Origin: VAZQ01 sp963841705 | GTDB lineage: Bacteria > Pseudomonadota > Alphaproteobacteria > Rhizobiales > Xanthobacteraceae | Assembly (NCBI GenBank): GCA_963841705.1 | Contig: CAWJDY010000019.1 | Location: 1 to 64,000, forward strand | Direction of reading: 5' to 3' | DNA length: 64,000 bases | Shown: positions 8,459-15,936 of the stretch, piece after piece | Numbering within the stretch: the stretch's first letter is position 1 | Layout: every line of letters begins with the position of its first letter | The notes under the pieces: model-generated | Told to the model about the DNA's origin: nothing | Database searches by the model: none | The model's input: the letters and a program-made list of their open reading frames with translations, nothing else | Position numbers and translations under genes: made by a program

Positions 8459-9646
8459 TCACTCGGTCGGGGGCGCCAACAGCTTGAGATCGTCGATCCA
8501 GGCATAGTGGCGGAAACTGCCGTCCTTCACCACGTTGACGTTCATCGGCATGTTGATCTCGCGCAAGGCGTTGAAGCTCACCAGCTCGCCGGCAAGATGG
8601 GGGAAGTTGTGGGTGGCGGCGAGCGCATCCCGTACCTTCGCCGGATCGAGCGTGCCCGCGCGGGAGATGGCATCCGCCATCAGGCGCACTGCCGAATAGA
8701 CCGTGGCGCCCACGTTCTCTCCGGCATAGCCCGCTCGCTTCTGAAACTCGGCGAGATATTGCTTGAGCTCGGGCGCATCGCGGTCGCGGTTCAGCCCGCC
8801 CACAATATAGACCCCCTCGACTGCCGGCCCTGCGATCTGGATGAGCTTCTCGGCGTCGAACGCCTGCGATCCGACGATGGGGGCGCGGATGCCGGCCGAG
8901 CGCAACTGGCTCACCAGCGGCGCCGCGGTGAAGAAATACCCGGTGATGTAGATGACCTCGGGATCGTCGCGCTTCACGCTGGCAACGATCGAGCCGAACT
9001 GGCGATCCTTGAGCGAGTAGGTGTATTCGCCCGCGACCTTGATGCCGAACTGATCGAGCACGCTCTTGAAGCCTTCGAATGTGGCCTGTCCGTAGTCGTT
9101 GTCCATGGTGATGATGGACACCCGTTTGAGCTTGAGATTGTCGCTCACGAATTTCGCGCCCGCGCGTCCCTGTGGCGGTCCGAGGTGAACGCCGCGGAAG
9201 CAATAATTGCCGGCGCGGGTGATGTCGGGATGCACGCCGTAGGCTGAGATGAAGGGCACGCCCGCGCGCTGAAAGATCGGCGCCGCAGCACGCCCAGATG
9301 CGGAGTAGCTTCCCGAGACGGCGAATTTCACGCCGTCCTGGCCAATGAGCTTGTTCGCGGTGAAGACCGCTTCCTCGGTCTTCGCCTGATCGTCGTAGGT
9401 GACGAGCTCAATCTTCTGGTCGAGCACGCCGCCGCCGGCATTGATCTTGTCCCGCGCAATCTCGGCCGCGATCCTCGCGGAGACGCCGTCGGTCGCAGCC
9501 GGCCCGGTCAGGGGCGCCTGGAATCCGATCTTGATCTGCGCGTGAGCGGGCGCAGCCAGCGCCATCGCCGCCGAAACGGTCGCCAGCGTGCACCAGCGCT
9601 GGAACTGCGCGCGCATGGCGAAACAGCGTGAGCGATGATGCAGCAT
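8459..9646 (-). CDS. Periplasmic ligand-binding protein of Liv-type ABC importer
   Basis: The 395-residue protein has a basic N-terminus, a hydrophobic stretch TLATVSAAMALAAPAHAQ (signal peptide, cleavage after AHA at about residue 36) and the family opening IKIGFQAPLTGPAATDG. The rest is a periplasmic-binding-protein type 1 fold, with ASGRAAAPIFQRAGVPFIS and NDYGQATFEGFK. The ATG at 9646 has GGAGAA six bases upstream, so the longer open frame upstream is not used. It heads the operon livHMGF, DUF917, urocanase-like, UbiD-like. The ligand is not obvious from the sequence. The operon suggests an imidazole- or hydantoin-type acid rather than leucine. Confidence 0.92.
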   Translation of the reverse strand: MLHHRSRCFAMRAQFQRWCTLATVSAAMALAAPAHAQIKIGFQAPLTGPAATDGVSARIAAEIARDKINAGGGVLDQKIELVTYDDQAKTEEAVFTANKLIGQDGVKFAVSGSYSASGRAAAPIFQRAGVPFISAYGVHPDITRAGNYCFRGVHLGPPQGRAGAKFVSDNLKLKRVSIITMDNDYGQATFEGFKSVLDQFGIKVAGEYTYSLKDRQFGSIVASVKRDDPEVIYITGYFFTAAPLVSQLRSAGIRAPIVGSQAFDAEKLIQIAGPAVEGVYIVGGLNRDRDAPELKQYLAEFQKRAGYAGENVGATVYSAVRLMADAISRAGTLDPAKVRDALAATHNFPHLAGELVSFNALREINMPMNVNVVKDGSFRHYAWIDDLKLLAPPTE

Positions 9647-9821
9647 GGGACTTCTCCACGTTTGAGTTTCGCCGGCCCAGGCGGGCTTTGCGCAGCTCCG
9701 GCGGCATATTCGCCTCAGCATGGCCCGCACAACAGCCGAGTTCAAGATGAACCGGTTACCGCCGGCGCAAACGCCGCATGGCGCGCGCTTGCGCACTTGG
9801 CGTTATCCCACGGCCGAAGGG

Positions 9822-9850
9822 GTAGGGGCGGGTTTAAAACCCGCCCCTAC
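9822..9850. repeat. Short perfect inverted repeat C, copy 1
   Basis: GTAGGGGCGGGTTT is followed directly by its reverse complement AAACCCGCCCCTAC, giving a 14-bp perfect stem with a minimal loop. A second copy lies at 13628. The gap 9647-10014 otherwise holds only the presumed promoter region of the minus-strand Liv operon, with no further recognisable feature. Confidence 0.85.
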
Positions 9851-10014
9851 AAGTGCGGACACGCCGGAACAGGTTAATGCCCCGGAACGGCACAGGCGCC
9901 AGGAGGTCGGGAGCCCGATTGAACCAATCCGCCTGCCGCTGCGACCAATCTCATGAGAGCCATGACCGGCGGTCGGGCCGGCGCGAGTGGCTCGATTGGT
10001 AAGAAGGGGGCGTC

Positions 10015-10119
10015 ATGCGCGTACAAAGAGCGCTTTGGCTCGACTGCGATCTCAGCTCGCTCACGGTGCTGGTGATCGGGGTCTGCGCCGTCTCATTGCT
10101 CGCATTCGGCGGTTTCTGA
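10015..10119 (+). CDS. 34-residue single-span membrane peptide (putative small protein)
   Basis: A short open frame starts at an ATG preceded by AAGAAGGGGGCGTC, a strong ribosome binding site. It encodes MRVQRALWLDCDLSSLTVL then a hydrophobic stretch LVIGVCAVSLLAFGGF ending in a stop. Residues 16-34 could form one membrane helix, with a positively charged N-terminus (R2, R5). It lies 80 bases upstream of the L,D-transpeptidase gene on the same strand and may be cotranscribed with it. I recognise no family. Supporting evidence is the ribosome binding site, the charge pattern and the position; conservation in relatives would decide. Confidence 0.45.
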   Translation: MRVQRALWLDCDLSSLTVLVIGVCAVSLLAFGGF

Positions 10120-10199
10120 ACCTTTCAGCTCGCTGTGATGCACGCCGCGGGCGCGATCGTCCGCGCCGAGCGCAGATCCATACCCTCGGAGAAGATCCT

Positions 10200-11942
10200 A
10201 TGCGTGGCCCACGTTACGACCAGATCCTGGCGAGCACGGCGCTCGCTTTGGTACTTGCTGCCCCGCTCGGGGGCGTGGCGCGAGACCTCGACCTAGTCGC
10301 GGGCGAAAGCGCGACCAAACTGGCCGCCGTGCCGATGACAACCCCGCCAGCCGAGCAGGCAGTAGCTCCGGCAGTTGCTCCTGCTCCTTCACCTGACGCG
10401 GAACCAGCGGACGAGTTGCAGGTTACGCCCGCGGGCAAAGCCGATCCCGCGGCGGGCATGGAGCAGGCAGCCGCGCCCGATCCTTTGGCCTCGCTCTCGC
10501 CCGCGGACCGCGCAGTTGCGGAGAAGATCCGCGATCTTCTGGCGACCAAGGCGGACAGGATTTTCACCAACAAGAAGGAGCGCGCTGCCGCAGAGGCGTT
10601 CTATCAGAATCGCAACCTCAAGCCCTTGTGGCTCGATGAGGGCGTGGCAAATGCGCGCGCAAGGTCGGCGATCGCGCGTTTGAAGAACGCCGCCACGGAC
10701 GGGCTCGATCCGAGCGAGTACAAGGCGCCTGATTTCGCCGGGCTTGCTCCGGATGGCTTGGCCGAAGCCGAGCTCAAGCTCACACAGAGCGTGCTCACCT
10801 ATGCGCGACACGTGCAAGCCGGGCGGTTTCCTTACACCCGCGTGAGCCGCAACATCGAGCTGCCGCAAGCGCCGCCCGATCCAGCGGAGATTCTGAGCAG
10901 CATCGCGGATGCGCCGGATGCGGGCAAAGCACTCGACGCGTACAGCCCGCAGCAGGAGCCTTATCAGAAGCTCAAGGCGGCGCTGGCGGAGCTGCGCAGC
11001 AGACCTGGTGCTGCAAAAGGAGAAGTTGCACGGCAGATCGAAACTGTCATCGTGAACATGGAGCGGTGGCGCTGGTATCCGCGCGACCTCGGCACCGCTC
11101 ATGTACTGGTCAATCAGCCGGATTTCACGCTCAAGGTCATGCACAATGGTGCCCAGGTGTGGAGCACCCGCGTCGTGATCGGCAAGCCCAGCAAGCCGAC
11201 GCCGCTCCTGAGCGAGACGATGAAATATCTCACCGTCAATCCCACCTGGCACGTGCCGCCCTCGATTGTGCACAACGAGTATCTGCCGGCGCTGGCGCAG
11301 GATCCCACCGTGCTTTCCCGCATGGGCCTGCACGTCAGCTATCGCGGCAGCGACGTCGAGATCACCATGCCGCCGGGCGACAACAATGCGCTCGGGCGCG
11401 TCCGGTTCAGCTTCCCGAACCGTTTCCTGGTCTACCAGCACGACACCCCGGACAAATACATGTTTGCGCATGAGGTGCGCGCCGACAGCCATGGCTGCAT
11501 GCGCGTGCAGGACCCACCGAAATATGCCGAGGTCCTTCTCAACATCGCGCGTCCCGGCGAGCACTGGACGGCGGAGAGGATCAAGAGCATGTACGGCCAC
11601 AACGAGCAGGACATTCATCTCGAGCAGGCGCAGATCTGGGTCCATCTCACGTATCAGACCGCTTTTGTGGATGGCGCCGGCAAGCTGCAGATGCGCCGGG
11701 ACGTCTACAATCTCGACAGCCGCACGCTTGCCGCAATCAAGCGGGAGCGCGGCGTCGTCGAGCCCGCCCAGGAGCGCAAGGAAGAGCAGGTGGCGTCTTC
11801 TGCATCCGGCAACCGCAAGGTCGTTCGCACCTCGCGAAGCACATCTCCGTTCCAGTCGATGTTCTACGAGACGCCGAGTTATGCCCCCGCTTACGCGCCG
11901 ACCAATGCCCGGCCGTTCCCGCCGCGCGTGATCTATCGCTGA
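10200..11942 (+). CDS. L,D-transpeptidase (YkuD domain, YcbB/LdtD-like)
   Basis: The 580-residue exported enzyme probably cross-links peptidoglycan by 3-3 bonds or anchors envelope proteins. It has a signal sequence (residues 1-25, ALALVLAAPLGGVA), then a long Pro/Ala-rich linker (about 40-95). An L,D-transpeptidase scaffold domain carries AFYQNRNLKPLWLDEG near residue 130. The YkuD catalytic domain starts around 300 (ARDLGTAHVLVNQPDF in part) and holds the catalytic HEVRADSHGCMRV, with Cys in SHGC. A proline-rich tail follows. The ATG is preceded by CGGAGAAGATCCT. The YcbB group in rhizobia has the same order of scaffold domain then YkuD domain. It stands alone apart from the small upstream frame. 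Confidence 0.93.
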   Translation: MRGPRYDQILASTALALVLAAPLGGVARDLDLVAGESATKLAAVPMTTPPAEQAVAPAVAPAPSPDAEPADELQVTPAGKADPAAGMEQAAAPDPLASLSPADRAVAEKIRDLLATKADRIFTNKKERAAAEAFYQNRNLKPLWLDEGVANARARSAIARLKNAATDGLDPSEYKAPDFAGLAPDGLAEAELKLTQSVLTYARHVQAGRFPYTRVSRNIELPQAPPDPAEILSSIADAPDAGKALDAYSPQQEPYQKLKAALAELRSRPGAAKGEVARQIETVIVNMERWRWYPRDLGTAHVLVNQPDFTLKVMHNGAQVWSTRVVIGKPSKPTPLLSETMKYLTVNPTWHVPPSIVHNEYLPALAQDPTVLSRMGLHVSYRGSDVEITMPPGDNNALGRVRFSFPNRFLVYQHDTPDKYMFAHEVRADSHGCMRVQDPPKYAEVLLNIARPGEHWTAERIKSMYGHNEQDIHLEQAQIWVHLTYQTAFVDGAGKLQMRRDVYNLDSRTLAAIKRERGVVEPAQERKEEQVASSASGNRKVVRTSRSTSPFQSMFYETPSYAPAYAPTNARPFPPRVIYR

Positions 11943-11957
11943 TCGCCTGTGCACACA

Positions 11958-12016
11958 TGGCTGTCGTCCCGGCCAAGCGAGCCCGCTCAAGCGGGCTCGC
12001 GCGAGCCGGGATGACA
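11958..12016. repeat. Dispersed palindromic repeat B, copy 2 (short form)
   Basis: A short form of repeat B: TGGCTGTCGTCCCGGCCAAG at one end, an internal hairpin AGCCCGCTCAAGCGGGCT, and CGAGCCGGGATGACA at the other. It lies just after the L,D-transpeptidase stop and may act as its terminator hairpin. Confidence 0.7.
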
Positions 12017-12033
12017 AGGCATGGATGGTTACC

Positions 12034-12180
12034 TCACTGCGTCACAAACTGCGCTGTCATTCCGGGGCGTCGGCAAGTCGGTTTCACCGACTTGCCGACG
12101 AGCCCGGAAACCATAACCCCAGCCGGTAGTTGCTCGATCGCCCGTCGCAACTGCACGGCCTGTGGTTATGGATTCCGTAG
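12034..12180. repeat. Dispersed repeat A, copy interrupted by a group II intron (left part)
   Basis: Left part of a repeat A copy: ACTGCGTCACAAACTG, then GTCATTCCGGGGCG, a hairpin around GGCAAGTCGGTTTCACCGAC and CCCGGAAACCATAACCCC, ending in GGTTATGGATTCCG. At this point the next base of the element would be G of GGGCTCCG; instead intron-derived sequence begins. The matching right end is at 13187-13241. Confidence 0.75.
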
Positions 12181-13186
12181 ACCGTTGATACGCGGGTGGG
12201 AAGTCGTAGCGCCTTCATAGTACCGACGAGAGCGGGGAACTGGGCTCACTGGGACCCGATGGAGGAAAGGGAGGCGTCGTGAGAGAGAACCATTGCCGGG
12301 AAACACGGGAGGGGACATGAACCTCGCGAACCTGTACACGAAACGACAATGGATAGCCGAACTGGCGAGAGCGAAGCCGAAGAAGGTGCTGTTCTCGCTG
12401 CACCACGTTATCGATCTGGAATGGATGCTGAAAGCCTACCGGCTGACCCGCAAGGATGGAGCGACTGGCATCGACGGTGTTACCGCGAAGGAATATGAAG
12501 CGAAGCTGCAGGCCAATCTCTTGGACCTGCTCAATCGCATCAAGTCCGGAAGCTACAAAGCACCGCCGGTGCGCAGAACCTACATCCCGAAGGCAGACGG
12601 CTCAAAGCGGCCGCTCGGCATTCCGACCTTTGAAGACAAGGTGGCGCAGCGGGCGATTGTCATGGTTCTGGCGACCATCTACGAGCAGGACTTCATGCCT
12701 TGCTCGTATGGCTTCCGACCGCGACGCTCAGCCCATGAGGCGCTGCGCAAACTGCATGGCGCCATCTCGTGGCATGGACAGCACTGGGTGCTGGATGTCG
12801 ATATACGCAAGTACTTCGACTCGATTCCGCACGCGCAACTTCGGGCGTTCCTCGACCAGCGAGTAACGGATGGCGTGATCCGACGGATGATCGACAAGTG
12901 GCTGAAAGCAGGGGTCCTGGAAGATGGAACCCTGCGCCTTGCGACTGAAGGTACCCCGCAAGGCGGCGTCATCTCACCGATGCTCTCGAACATCTTCCTG
13001 CACCACGTGCTGGACGAATGGTTCGAGGCAGAGGTGCGACCCCGCATGCTGGGAGAGTGTACGTTGGTGCGCTTTGCCGATGACTTCGTGATGACGTTCA
13101 AGAACCACCGCGACGCCAAACGGGTTCTGGAAGTGCTGGGGAAACGGCTTGCACGGTATGGGCTCACGCTGCATCCCGACAAGGGG
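12181..13186 (+). mobile_element. Group II intron fragment, truncated at both ends
   Basis: The segment carries a group II intron reverse transcriptase/maturase gene that loses its C-terminal part. Only about 136 bases precede the coding frame, too few for complete ribozyme domains I-III. No domain V/VI is visible after it. It lies inside a repeat A copy whose two halves flank it. The junctions are ATTCCG/TAGACC on the left and GACAAG/GGGCTCCGCTCGC on the right. It is inferred to be a dead remnant left after insertion and later deletion. Confidence 0.75.
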
Positions 13187-13252
13187 CTCCGCTCGCTCCA
13201 CTCGCGGCCCCGGAATGACAGCGCAGTTTGTGACGCAGTACTTGCGGCGTGA
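12317..13252 (+). pseudogene. ltrA: Group II intron reverse transcriptase/maturase, C-terminally truncated
   Basis: About 290 residues match an LtrA-type reverse transcriptase. They include DGATGIDGV, the finger motif PKADGSKRPLGIPTFEDK, the GFRPRRSAHEAL block, LDVDIRKYFDSIPH, TPQGGVISPMLSNI and the catalytic LVRFADDFV (FADD, a common form of YADD in this group). The family-like sequence stops at LHPDKG (about position 13186). The last 22 residues come from the dispersed repeat. Thumb/maturase X and endonuclease domains (about 120 or more residues) are missing. The ATG follows CACGGGAGGGGAC, a good ribosome binding site. It cannot support splicing or mobility by itself. Confidence 0.88.
13187..13241. 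repeat. Dispersed repeat A, right end of the interrupted copy
   Basis: GGGCTCCGCTCGCTCCACTCG and GGCCCCGGAATGACAG followed by CAGTTTGTGACGCAGTAC are the right end of repeat A. The internal loop found in other copies (CGGACGGCGCGAAGCGCCG) is deleted here. It supplies the stop of the broken maturase frame. Confidence 0.75.
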
Positions 13253-13286
13253 TGCGAAAGCGCGGTCCTCGGGACCACACACCCGT

Positions 13287-13508
13287 CTACTGCTGGGAAA
13301 TTTCCATCAGAAGGAATGCGAGCGCGCTGGCGAGCGAGCCGGCGCGCGACCGTTCTGCCGCCAGCATCCCGGCGTAGCTATACCCCTGTGCAACGGTCGC
13401 GGTTTCGGCGCGGACGCGGTGCGTATCAGGAGATGTACCGCTCCGGCCGAGCCCGTTAAGCGGCGGGTCTTCGCAATCGCCTGATTGCTGCTGCATTTCG
13501 TCACCCAT
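13287..13508 (-). CDS. Hypothetical small protein (weak candidate)
   Basis: A 73-residue frame from the ATG at 13508 (MGDEMQQQSGD...) has a fairly coding-like composition and ends with an alanine-rich helix-like stretch AGSLASALAFLLMEISQQ. No family is recognised and the ribosome binding site is poor. It lies in the 480-base gap between the intron remnant and the MoaD-like gene. That gap otherwise contains only the short inverted repeat at 13628. It may be a chance frame. Confidence 0.3.
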   Translation of the reverse strand: MGDEMQQQSGDCEDPPLNGLGRSGTSPDTHRVRAETATVAQGYSYAGMLAAERSRAGSLASALAFLLMEISQQ

Positions 13509-13627
13509 TTCGATCAAGCCGGACAACCAGCATACCATGGGTGCAACTGGGTAATGTGATCCAGATCACACTGCGGCAATGCCATGCTCCTGACACACGC
13601 CATTGCTGTGACGGAACGCTTGCATCC

Positions 13628-13656
13628 GTAGGGGCGGGTTTCAAACCCGCCCCTGC
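13628..13656. repeat. Short inverted repeat C, copy 2
   Basis: GTAGGGGCGGGTTTC followed by AAACCCGCCCCTGC is nearly identical to the copy at 9822. It lies about 75 bases upstream of the MoaD-like gene. Confidence 0.85.
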
Positions 13657-13731
13657 ACGGACATAGAGGGTTGGAAGGGCGAGGCAGCGCCTCGACCTAC
13701 CAAGGAAGAGAGGTAGAAGGGAGCGTAAACA

Positions 13732-14001
13732 ATGGCCAAGGTCGTGTTCACGCAGAACATCCAGCGGCATGTGCCCTGTCCGGAAACGCAGGCCCCAGGG
13801 CGCACGGTGCGCGAGGTCCTGGCGAAGGTCTTCGCCGAGAACCCGGAGGCGCGCGGCTACGTGCTCGATGACCAGTCGGCATTGCGCAAGCACATCACCG
13901 TGTTCGTCGACGGGACGATGATCCGCGACCGTACGCGTCTTGCCGACGCGGTTGGCGAAACCAGCACGGTCTACGTTTTCCAGGCTCTCTCAGGGGGATG
14001 A
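13732..14001 (+). CDS. MoaD/ThiS-like beta-grasp protein with C-terminal diglycine
   Basis: The 89-residue protein has the shape of a MoaD/ThiS sulfur carrier. An initial beta-strand (KVVFTQNIQRHV) is followed by a helix (TVREVLAKVFAENP). The YVLDDQSALRKHITVFVDGTMI block then matches the family's VNG-type turn, and the chain ends exactly at LSGG. A terminal GG is what E1-like enzymes adenylate in sulfur carriers and ubiquitin-like modifiers. The start has GAAGGGAGCGTAAACA upstream. The stop overlaps the start of the beta-propeller gene (ATGATGATG at 13998), so translation is coupled. No E1/MoeB, moaE or thi gene is nearby, which argues against ordinary molybdopterin or thiamin work. The function of this pair is not known to me. 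Confidence 0.85.
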   Translation: MAKVVFTQNIQRHVPCPETQAPGRTVREVLAKVFAENPEARGYVLDDQSALRKHITVFVDGTMIRDRTRLADAVGETSTVYVFQALSGG

Positions 14002-15104
14002 TGATGAGCGACAGGTTACTCGTTTCGACCCGCAAGGGATTGTTCACAGTCTTGCGCCGAGGCGGCAGCTGGCAGATCGAGAAGGTCGATTTCCTCGGCG
14101 ACAATGTCACCCTCACGCTCACCGATCGGCGCGACGGCCTAAACTATGCGGCGCTGGACCATGGTCATTTCGGGGTGAAGCTCCACCGCTCAACGGGAAA
14201 CGGTTGGGAGGAGATCGCCGCTCCCGTCTATCCGCCCAAGCCGGAGGGTTACGAGGAGCATGACATGTGGGGCCGGCCGCTGAACTGGAGCACGGCGCGG
14301 ATCTGGGCGCTGGCGGCCGGCGGCCCCGACGAGCCCGGAACGATCTGGTGCGGAACGCTGCCCGGCGGCCTCTTTCGCACCACCGACCACGGGAAGAGCT
14401 GGCAGATGATGCGTTCGCTATGGGATCATCCCAAGCGCAAGCAGTGGATGGGGGGCGGAGCCGACCTGCCGGGGATCCATTCCATCTGCGTCGATCCGCG
14501 CAATTCGAGACGCGCGTGGATTGCGGTCTCGACCGGCGGCGTCTGGTTCACGCACGACGCCGGCGCAAGCTGGACGCAGCGGGGAGAGGGCATGCGGGCG
14601 GAGTACGTCGCGCCGGAGCTCACGCACGATCCGATAGCTCAGGACGTGCACTGCCTGGTGCAATGCCCGGCGGCGCCGCAGCGCATGTGGGTGCAGCATC
14701 ACAACGGAATTTTTGTCTCCTCCGACGAGGGGAAAACCTTCACCGAGATCACCGGTGTCGAGCCGTCGGCATTCGGCTTTGCCGTGGTCGTGCACCCGCG
14801 CGAGCCGGACACGGCGTGGTTCGTGCCCGAGATCAAGGACGAGAAGCGCATCCCGCGCGAGGGCAAGCTCGGGGTCACGCGCACCCGCGACGGCGGCAAG
14901 AGCTTCGAGCTCCTCACCAAGGGCCTGCCGCAGTCGCATGCCTATGATATCGTGTACCGGCATGCGCTTGCGCTCGATGAGGCCGGCGAGCGGCTCGCCT
15001 TCGGCTCCACCACCGGCGGACTTTGGGTGAGCGAGGACCAGGGCGACAACTGGGCATGCGTCAGCCACACCCTGCCGCCGGTCTATGCGGTCAGGTTCGG
15101 GTGA
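13998..15104 (+). CDS. BNR/YVTN beta-propeller protein (sialidase-fold, exported signal absent)
   Basis: The 368-residue protein contains repeated Asp-box-like motifs of BNR propellers: STGGVWFTHDAGASW, HHNGIFVSSDEGKTF, VTRTRDGGKSFE and TGGLWVSEDQGDNW, plus GGLFRTTDHGKSW. These indicate a six- or seven-bladed propeller like those of sialidases and photosystem assembly factor Ycf48. No signal peptide is present, so it is probably cytoplasmic. The catalytic residues of true sialidases are not evident. Its ATG overlaps the preceding MoaD-like gene. The coupling suggests that it binds or processes the small beta-grasp protein or a target of it, but this is inference from arrangement only. Confidence 0.82.
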   Translation: MMMSDRLLVSTRKGLFTVLRRGGSWQIEKVDFLGDNVTLTLTDRRDGLNYAALDHGHFGVKLHRSTGNGWEEIAAPVYPPKPEGYEEHDMWGRPLNWSTARIWALAAGGPDEPGTIWCGTLPGGLFRTTDHGKSWQMMRSLWDHPKRKQWMGGGADLPGIHSICVDPRNSRRAWIAVSTGGVWFTHDAGASWTQRGEGMRAEYVAPELTHDPIAQDVHCLVQCPAAPQRMWVQHHNGIFVSSDEGKTFTEITGVEPSAFGFAVVVHPREPDTAWFVPEIKDEKRIPREGKLGVTRTRDGGKSFELLTKGLPQSHAYDIVYRHALALDEAGERLAFGSTTGGLWVSEDQGDNWACVSHTLPPVYAVRFG

Positions 15105-15260
15105 AGGCGCCAGCTTGGTACTTACCGCACAGAAGTGATGCACAAACAAAGCTGACCAGCCTTTCCCTGCCTGTAAATTCCTGTAAAGGGGGCGGGGTGA
15201 AATCCAAAATCTGCAAAAAAGTGAGTACCAGCAAGGACATCCGCCGAAATGGCAGGATCC

Positions 15261-15305
15261 GGAACAGGGAAAAACAGGGAATAACAGGGAAATAACAGGG
15301 AAATG
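15261..15305. repeat. Short tandem repeat of AACAGGGAA units
   Basis: Four near-identical copies of AACAGGGAA with small spacers (GGAACAGGGAAAAACAGGGA and onwards) lie in the 230-base gap after the propeller gene. This is a simple tandem array with no visible coding or structural role. Confidence 0.7.
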
Positions 15306-15333
15306 ACCAGCAATTCATGACGCATCGTCGCGA

Positions 15334-15519
15334 TCACCCCTCCCAGCGAAGGATGATGTAGTCGTCGTTCTCATCGGCGCATCCCAGCTCGACCATCCGG
15401 CGAAACCGCTCCCGCACGTCCTCGAGACTTTCGCCTGCGTCCCTCCACAGGTACGGGGTGTGCGTTTCATTGCGCCGTTCTTCCTGCGCTCTCAAGCGCT
15501 TATGCCGGGCTGGCTGCAT
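15334..15519 (-). CDS. Hypothetical protein of about 61 residues
   Basis: From an ATG at 15519 the frame encodes a basic N-terminus (QPARHKRLRAQEERR) and an acidic C-terminus (ADENDDYIILRWEG). The predicted structure is helical (ESLEDVRERFRRMVELG). An upstream ATG at 15618 would add a basic tail that includes the terminator-like hairpin and is unlikely. The family is unknown. The charge pattern and amphipathic helix make it more plausible than a chance frame. Confidence 0.4.
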   Translation of the reverse strand: MQPARHKRLRAQEERRNETHTPYLWRDAGESLEDVRERFRRMVELGCADENDDYIILRWEG

Positions 15520-15577
15520 TGAGCGAGAACGAGCCCCTGTTTTGCGAGATGCCGCCGTGGGCAAGAGCTTGGCCAAA

Positions 15578-15611
15578 CAAAAAGCCCGGCGCAGGAGGCC
15601 GGGCCGGGCTT
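15578..15611 (-). terminator. Rho-independent terminator-like hairpin on the minus strand
   Basis: On the minus strand AAGCCCGGC pairs with GCCGGGCTT across a 12-base loop and is followed by TTTTTGTTTGG, the classic stem plus T-run. No minus-strand gene is identified just upstream, so it may end readthrough from the neighbouring SBP region or act as a leader structure for the small minus-strand frame. Confidence 0.55.
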
Positions 15612-15755
15612 CTCTCACAGCTTTCTAAGGTTAGCAACTCATAGCAGGGTTTTGTTACAACGTCAAGATGTCAAGCAAAATTTATGTCAAGCAAAATTTG
15701 TGCCGGGAGCACACGAGTTGCTGGACCGACGGCGACAATGTGCGGATCGGGTCTG

Positions 15756-15858
15756 CTTTCAGGGGTGCTGCGGACGTAGCGGGCAGACCCCGGGCGGCAC
15801 TCATCCGCAGCTTTTGACCCACAAGAGACATAAGCGGCTCAAGACTTTCGCAGCGCAA
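15756..15858 (+). repeat. SBP-unit upstream segment, copy 1
   Basis: This stretch is a diverged copy of 19616-19731. Shared parts are CTTTC(A/G)GGGGT, TGCGGAC(G/A)TAG and the long identical block TGACCCACAAGAGACATA followed by GCGGCTCA-like sequence. It precedes the broken SBP gene at 15937, as the second copy precedes the SBP gene at 19811. Just upstream, near 15669-15699, TGTCAAGCAAAATTT occurs twice in tandem. Confidence 0.7.
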
Positions 15859-15936
15859 AAATATTGTTCGTCCTTCCGCTAAAGCGTGATACCGTCCCCT
15901 CTATTGCATGGACACGATCCCTCACGGGAGGGTCTC

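Noticed and set aside
10389..12017. A 542-residue minus-strand frame opposite the L,D-transpeptidase
   Set aside because: It is an antisense shadow of a gene with an intact catalytic motif.
13628..13656. A CRISPR-like or regulatory RNA hairpin
   Set aside because: Only two dispersed copies, perfectly self-complementary, with no spacer periodicity; treated as a short inverted repeat.
15261..15305. A short CRISPR or iteron array
   Set aside because: The repeat unit is only about 9 bases with 1-3 base spacing and there are no cas genes or replication genes nearby.
15886..15936. An upstream extension of SBP unit 1 starting at 15886
   Set aside because: It gives a poor signal peptide; the ATG at 15937 has a clear ribosome binding site and the family-type export signal.
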